This document shows, piece after piece, positions 61,379 through 64,000 of a stretch of 64,000 nucleotides of DNA. The notes beneath the pieces were generated by a model. That model was not told the DNA's origin. It did no database searches and saw only the letters and a program-made list of their open reading frames with translations. Position 1 is the first letter of the stretch. Each line of letters opens with the position of its first letter. Position numbers and translations under genes: made by a program. Location of the stretch: the NCBI RefSeq assembly GCF_003025005.1, contig NZ_PVSS01000007.1:1-64000 (forward strand), in the 5' to 3' direction. This stretch comes from Brumimicrobium mesophilum (lineage in GTDB: Bacteria > Bacteroidota > Bacteroidia > Flavobacteriales_D > Crocinitomicaceae).

Positions 61379-63820
61379 TTATTTTTTCTTAGCAGATGCT
61401 TTTTTTGCAGGAGTTTTCTTCGCTGCTGGTTTTTTCTTCGCCGCAGCTTTCTTTTTGGCAGGAGCCTTTTTTGCTGCTGGCTTTTTAGTAGCTGCTTTTT
61501 TTCCTCTTCCCGTTTTCTTAGGTTGATTCTCAGATATTTCGATACATTCTTCGTACGACAATTTCTTTACTGCGTCTTCATCATCTTTAATTTCTTTTGG
61601 AAGTTTAAAGTTGTTTTTACCAATTTTTAAATAAGGTCCCCATCTTCCAATTAACAATTGCATGGAATCATCTTCGGGGAAAGTTTTAAGTAATTTTTTA
61701 GCGTCTTCAATTCTTTTTTCCTTGATCAATTCAATTGCTCTGTCCAATTCGATATCCATAGGGTCGTCCTCCTTAATAGAAACAAATTTCCCATCATGTT
61801 GAACATAAGGTCCAAAACGGCCAATATTTGCTTTTACAACCTTGTCTTCAAATTCACCTAGCTGACGAGGAAGTTTAAACAAGTCCATTACTTCTTCGAA
61901 AGTAATTGTTTCAATTGATTGATTTGGACGTAAGCTAGCAAAACGAGCTTTTTTCTCTCCTTCTTCTTCAGTATCACCAATTTGGGCCATTGGACCATAA
62001 CGTCCAATTCTTACAATCACTTTTTCTCCTGTTTTTGGGTGTTCACCTAAATGACGTTCTCCAGAAGCACGGTCTGAATGTTCTAAAGTATGTTCTACGG
62101 TTTTATGGAAAGGATCATAGAAACGTTTTATCATCTCAGTCCATTCTTTTAGTCCGTTTGCGATTTCATCAAACTCTTGCTCTACTTCTGCCGTAAAGTT
62201 ATAATTTAAGATTTCACCAAAATGTTCAACTAAGAAATCTGTAACAACCATTCCGATATCAGAAGGAGAAAGTTTATTTCTATCTCGTCCTGTTATTTCT
62301 GTTGCTTCTTCTTTATTCGTTCCTGAATCATCGAGTGTATATATAAGGTACTTTCTCTCTGTTCCTTCGCGCTCCATTTTTTCTACATATCCTCTTTTTT
62401 GAATAGTTGAAATTGTTGGGGCGTAAGTAGATGGTCTACCAATCCCTAATTCTTCTAATTTTTTAACCAGCGAAGCTTCTACATAACGAGGTGCAGCTTT
62501 TGAGAACCTTTCTCTCGCTACTATAGATAGTGTTGAAAGTTCTGTTCCTTCTTTTAAATCTGGAAGTAATCCTTCTAATGCTTTATCATCTTCCTCGTCA
62601 TCGTCCATTTGCGACTCTAAGTATACCTTAAGGAAGCCGTCAAATTTGATAACTTCACCCTTAGCAACGAACAGGTCTTGTACTTCTGGAGCTCCAATTT
62701 TAATTGTAGTTCTTTCAAGTTTTGCAGGACTCATCTGTGAGGCAATTGATCTTTTCCAAATCAAGTCATACAATCGGTCTTCATCATTGCCTTTGTTTAC
62801 CGAAGATACTCCAAAATCCGAAGGACGTATAGCCTCGTGAGCTTCCTGTGCGCCTGCACTTTTACTTTTGTATTTCTTTGGGTTACTATATTCTTTACCG
62901 TAATCCTGAATAATGGTGCTTTTTGCGGCTTCCATTGCAGTTTCAGATAAGTTTACACTGTCTGTTCTCATATAAGTAATAAGACCAGCTTCATATAAAC
63001 TTTGTGCAACTCTCATTGTACGAGAAACACTAAATCCTAACTTTAAACTAGCTTCTTGTTGAAGAGTAGAAGTTATAAAAGGAGCACTTGGGTTTTTCGT
63101 TCCAGGTTTTTTAGTTACATCAGTTACTTTAAAGGTTGCTTTGTCACAATCTTTAAGGAATGATTCCACTTCCTTATCTGTACCAATATTATGAGCTAAC
63201 GTTGCGGCAACTTTGTCTTTACCTTCAGCAAAATCTCCAACTACTCTAAAATAGCTTTCTGGAGTAAAATTCATGATTTCTCTTTCACGTTCAACGATTA
63301 ATCGAACGGCAACAGATTGAACTCTACCTGCAGATAAGCTTGGCTTCACTTTTTTCCATAAAACTGGTGAAAGTTCGAAACCAACAAGCCTGTCCAGTAC
63401 ACGTCTTGCTTGCTGAGCGTTAACTAACTCTTGATTGATTTCACGAGGTTCTGCAATTGCTTTTTGAACAGCAACCTTGGTAATTTCGTTGAAAGTAATT
63501 CGCTTAGTATTTTTATCTTTTAACTTCAAAGTTTCGTAAAGGTGCCAAGAAATAGCCTCACCCTCACGGTCCTCATCAGTTGCTAGCCAAACAACGTCTG
63601 CCGCTTTAACTTGTTTTTTTAAATCCGAAACGATAGTTTTTTTATCTGGGCTAACTTCATAATTTGGTTTGAAATTATTTTCGATGTCTATCGCAACTCC
63701 TTTTTTTGCCAAATCTCTAACGTGACCATAACTAGAAAGAACGATGAAATCTTTACCAAGATAGCCTTCAATTGTTTTTGCTTTTGCGGGTGACTCTACG
63801 ATTACTAAATTCTTTGCCAT
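61379..63820 (-). CDS. topA: DNA topoisomerase I
   Basis: TopA relaxes negative supercoils by cutting one strand. The 813-residue protein has the Toprim start MAKNLVIVESPAKAKTIEGYLG and DEDREGEAISWHLYE, the catalytic tyrosine region GLITYMRTDS with Tyr, and ARRVLDRLVGFELSP. In place of cysteine zinc fingers there are C-terminal topo-C repeats (GRYGPMAQIGD, GRFGPYVQHDGK, GRWGPYLKIG) followed by a Lys/Ala/Pro tail (about 763-813, AAKKKPAAKKTPAKK and similar), a DNA-binding extension like that of several Bacteroidota. It is followed by its terminator; 63821-64000 upstream holds no gene. Confidence 0.97.
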   Translation of the reverse strand: MAKNLVIVESPAKAKTIEGYLGKDFIVLSSYGHVRDLAKKGVAIDIENNFKPNYEVSPDKKTIVSDLKKQVKAADVVWLATDEDREGEAISWHLYETLKLKDKNTKRITFNEITKVAVQKAIAEPREINQELVNAQQARRVLDRLVGFELSPVLWKKVKPSLSAGRVQSVAVRLIVEREREIMNFTPESYFRVVGDFAEGKDKVAATLAHNIGTDKEVESFLKDCDKATFKVTDVTKKPGTKNPSAPFITSTLQQEASLKLGFSVSRTMRVAQSLYEAGLITYMRTDSVNLSETAMEAAKSTIIQDYGKEYSNPKKYKSKSAGAQEAHEAIRPSDFGVSSVNKGNDEDRLYDLIWKRSIASQMSPAKLERTTIKIGAPEVQDLFVAKGEVIKFDGFLKVYLESQMDDDEEDDKALEGLLPDLKEGTELSTLSIVARERFSKAAPRYVEASLVKKLEELGIGRPSTYAPTISTIQKRGYVEKMEREGTERKYLIYTLDDSGTNKEEATEITGRDRNKLSPSDIGMVVTDFLVEHFGEILNYNFTAEVEQEFDEIANGLKEWTEMIKRFYDPFHKTVEHTLEHSDRASGERHLGEHPKTGEKVIVRIGRYGPMAQIGDTEEEGEKKARFASLRPNQSIETITFEEVMDLFKLPRQLGEFEDKVVKANIGRFGPYVQHDGKFVSIKEDDPMDIELDRAIELIKEKRIEDAKKLLKTFPEDDSMQLLIGRWGPYLKIGKNNFKLPKEIKDDEDAVKKLSYEECIEISENQPKKTGRGKKAATKKPAAKKAPAKKKAAAKKKPAAKKTPAKKASAKKK

Positions 63821-64000
63821 ATTGATTACGTTAAATGCTTATTCTGAAATTGAGTGCAAAATAACTCCAAATTAATACGAAATACAAACTTTATTGAGGA
63901 TTTACTTGTTTTGTTTTTTAAAATGAATGCAAATATGCTTTGAGATTGGCTTTAGTTTTAGTGTTGATTTATGACTTTTTATCAAGTTGAGATATATTTA

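Overview
The window is an AT-rich chromosomal stretch of a member of the Bacteroidota, most likely order Flavobacteriales. The evidence is a complete gliding/type IX secretion core (gldK-gldL-gldM-gldN plus a PorP/SprF protein), gldB and gldC, a secreted protein with a gliding-associated C-terminal sorting domain, a GLPGLI protein next to a TonB-receptor-like barrel, archaeal-type ProS, and many promoters with the Bacteroidota -7 box TAnnTTTG. Genus cannot be fixed from the sequence. No prophage, plasmid, CRISPR array or intact insertion sequence is visible.

Layout. 1-2.6 kb: tail of a REP-associated transposase, then a small cluster of VOC (glyoxalase-like), SRPBCC-VOC fusion and DUF1801 genes, one VOC gene being broken by two consecutive stop codons. 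2.6-6 kb: repeat-rich DNA flanking cystathionine beta-synthase and a metal/cofactor binding protein; it includes a possible Flavo-1-type structured RNA. 6-14 kb: an uncharacterised membrane-anchored protein, an acyltransferase, and the operon rsfS-ftsH-DUF2007-cdsA-psd, divergent from birA. 14-22.8 kb: HD hydrolase, OmpA protein, hemE, rpsT, two tRNA-Glu genes, proS, a Gly/Tyr-rich lipoprotein and an outer-membrane barrel. 22.8-36.4 kb: mostly minus-strand housekeeping genes (TPR-like protein, glucosaminidase, LysE, ABC-F, helicase, trxB, rluF, rsgA-dtd-mazG) with type II NADH dehydrogenase on plus. 36.6-48.3 kb: TonB-like barrel plus GLPGLI, a 205-bp nested inverted repeat, QueD-like and FolE enzymes, a von Willebrand A surface protein, pyrophosphatase, M23 peptidase, and the large sorted adhesin-like protein. 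48.3-64 kb: lnt, gldC, gldB, a porin-family barrel, nadE, ferredoxin, then gldN/M/L/K, porP/sprF, an arginase-fold protein with a degraded metal site, and topA.

How it fits together. Much of the window builds or uses the envelope: phospholipid synthesis (CdsA, Psd, acyltransferase), lipoprotein maturation (Lnt), peptidoglycan cutting (GH73/LysM, M23), the secretion motor and ring (GldL/M, GldK/N), and clients or outer-membrane partners (sorted protein, PorP/SprF, OmpA and barrel proteins). The most interesting signals are the nested inverted repeat at 40310-40514, the repeat families in 2.57-3.05 kb and 5.4-5.96 kb, the AT-rich dispersed repeat that supplies a promoter box for rluF, the ABC-F protein with only one intact composite ATP site, and the probable arginase-fold pseudoenzyme beside the gliding operon.
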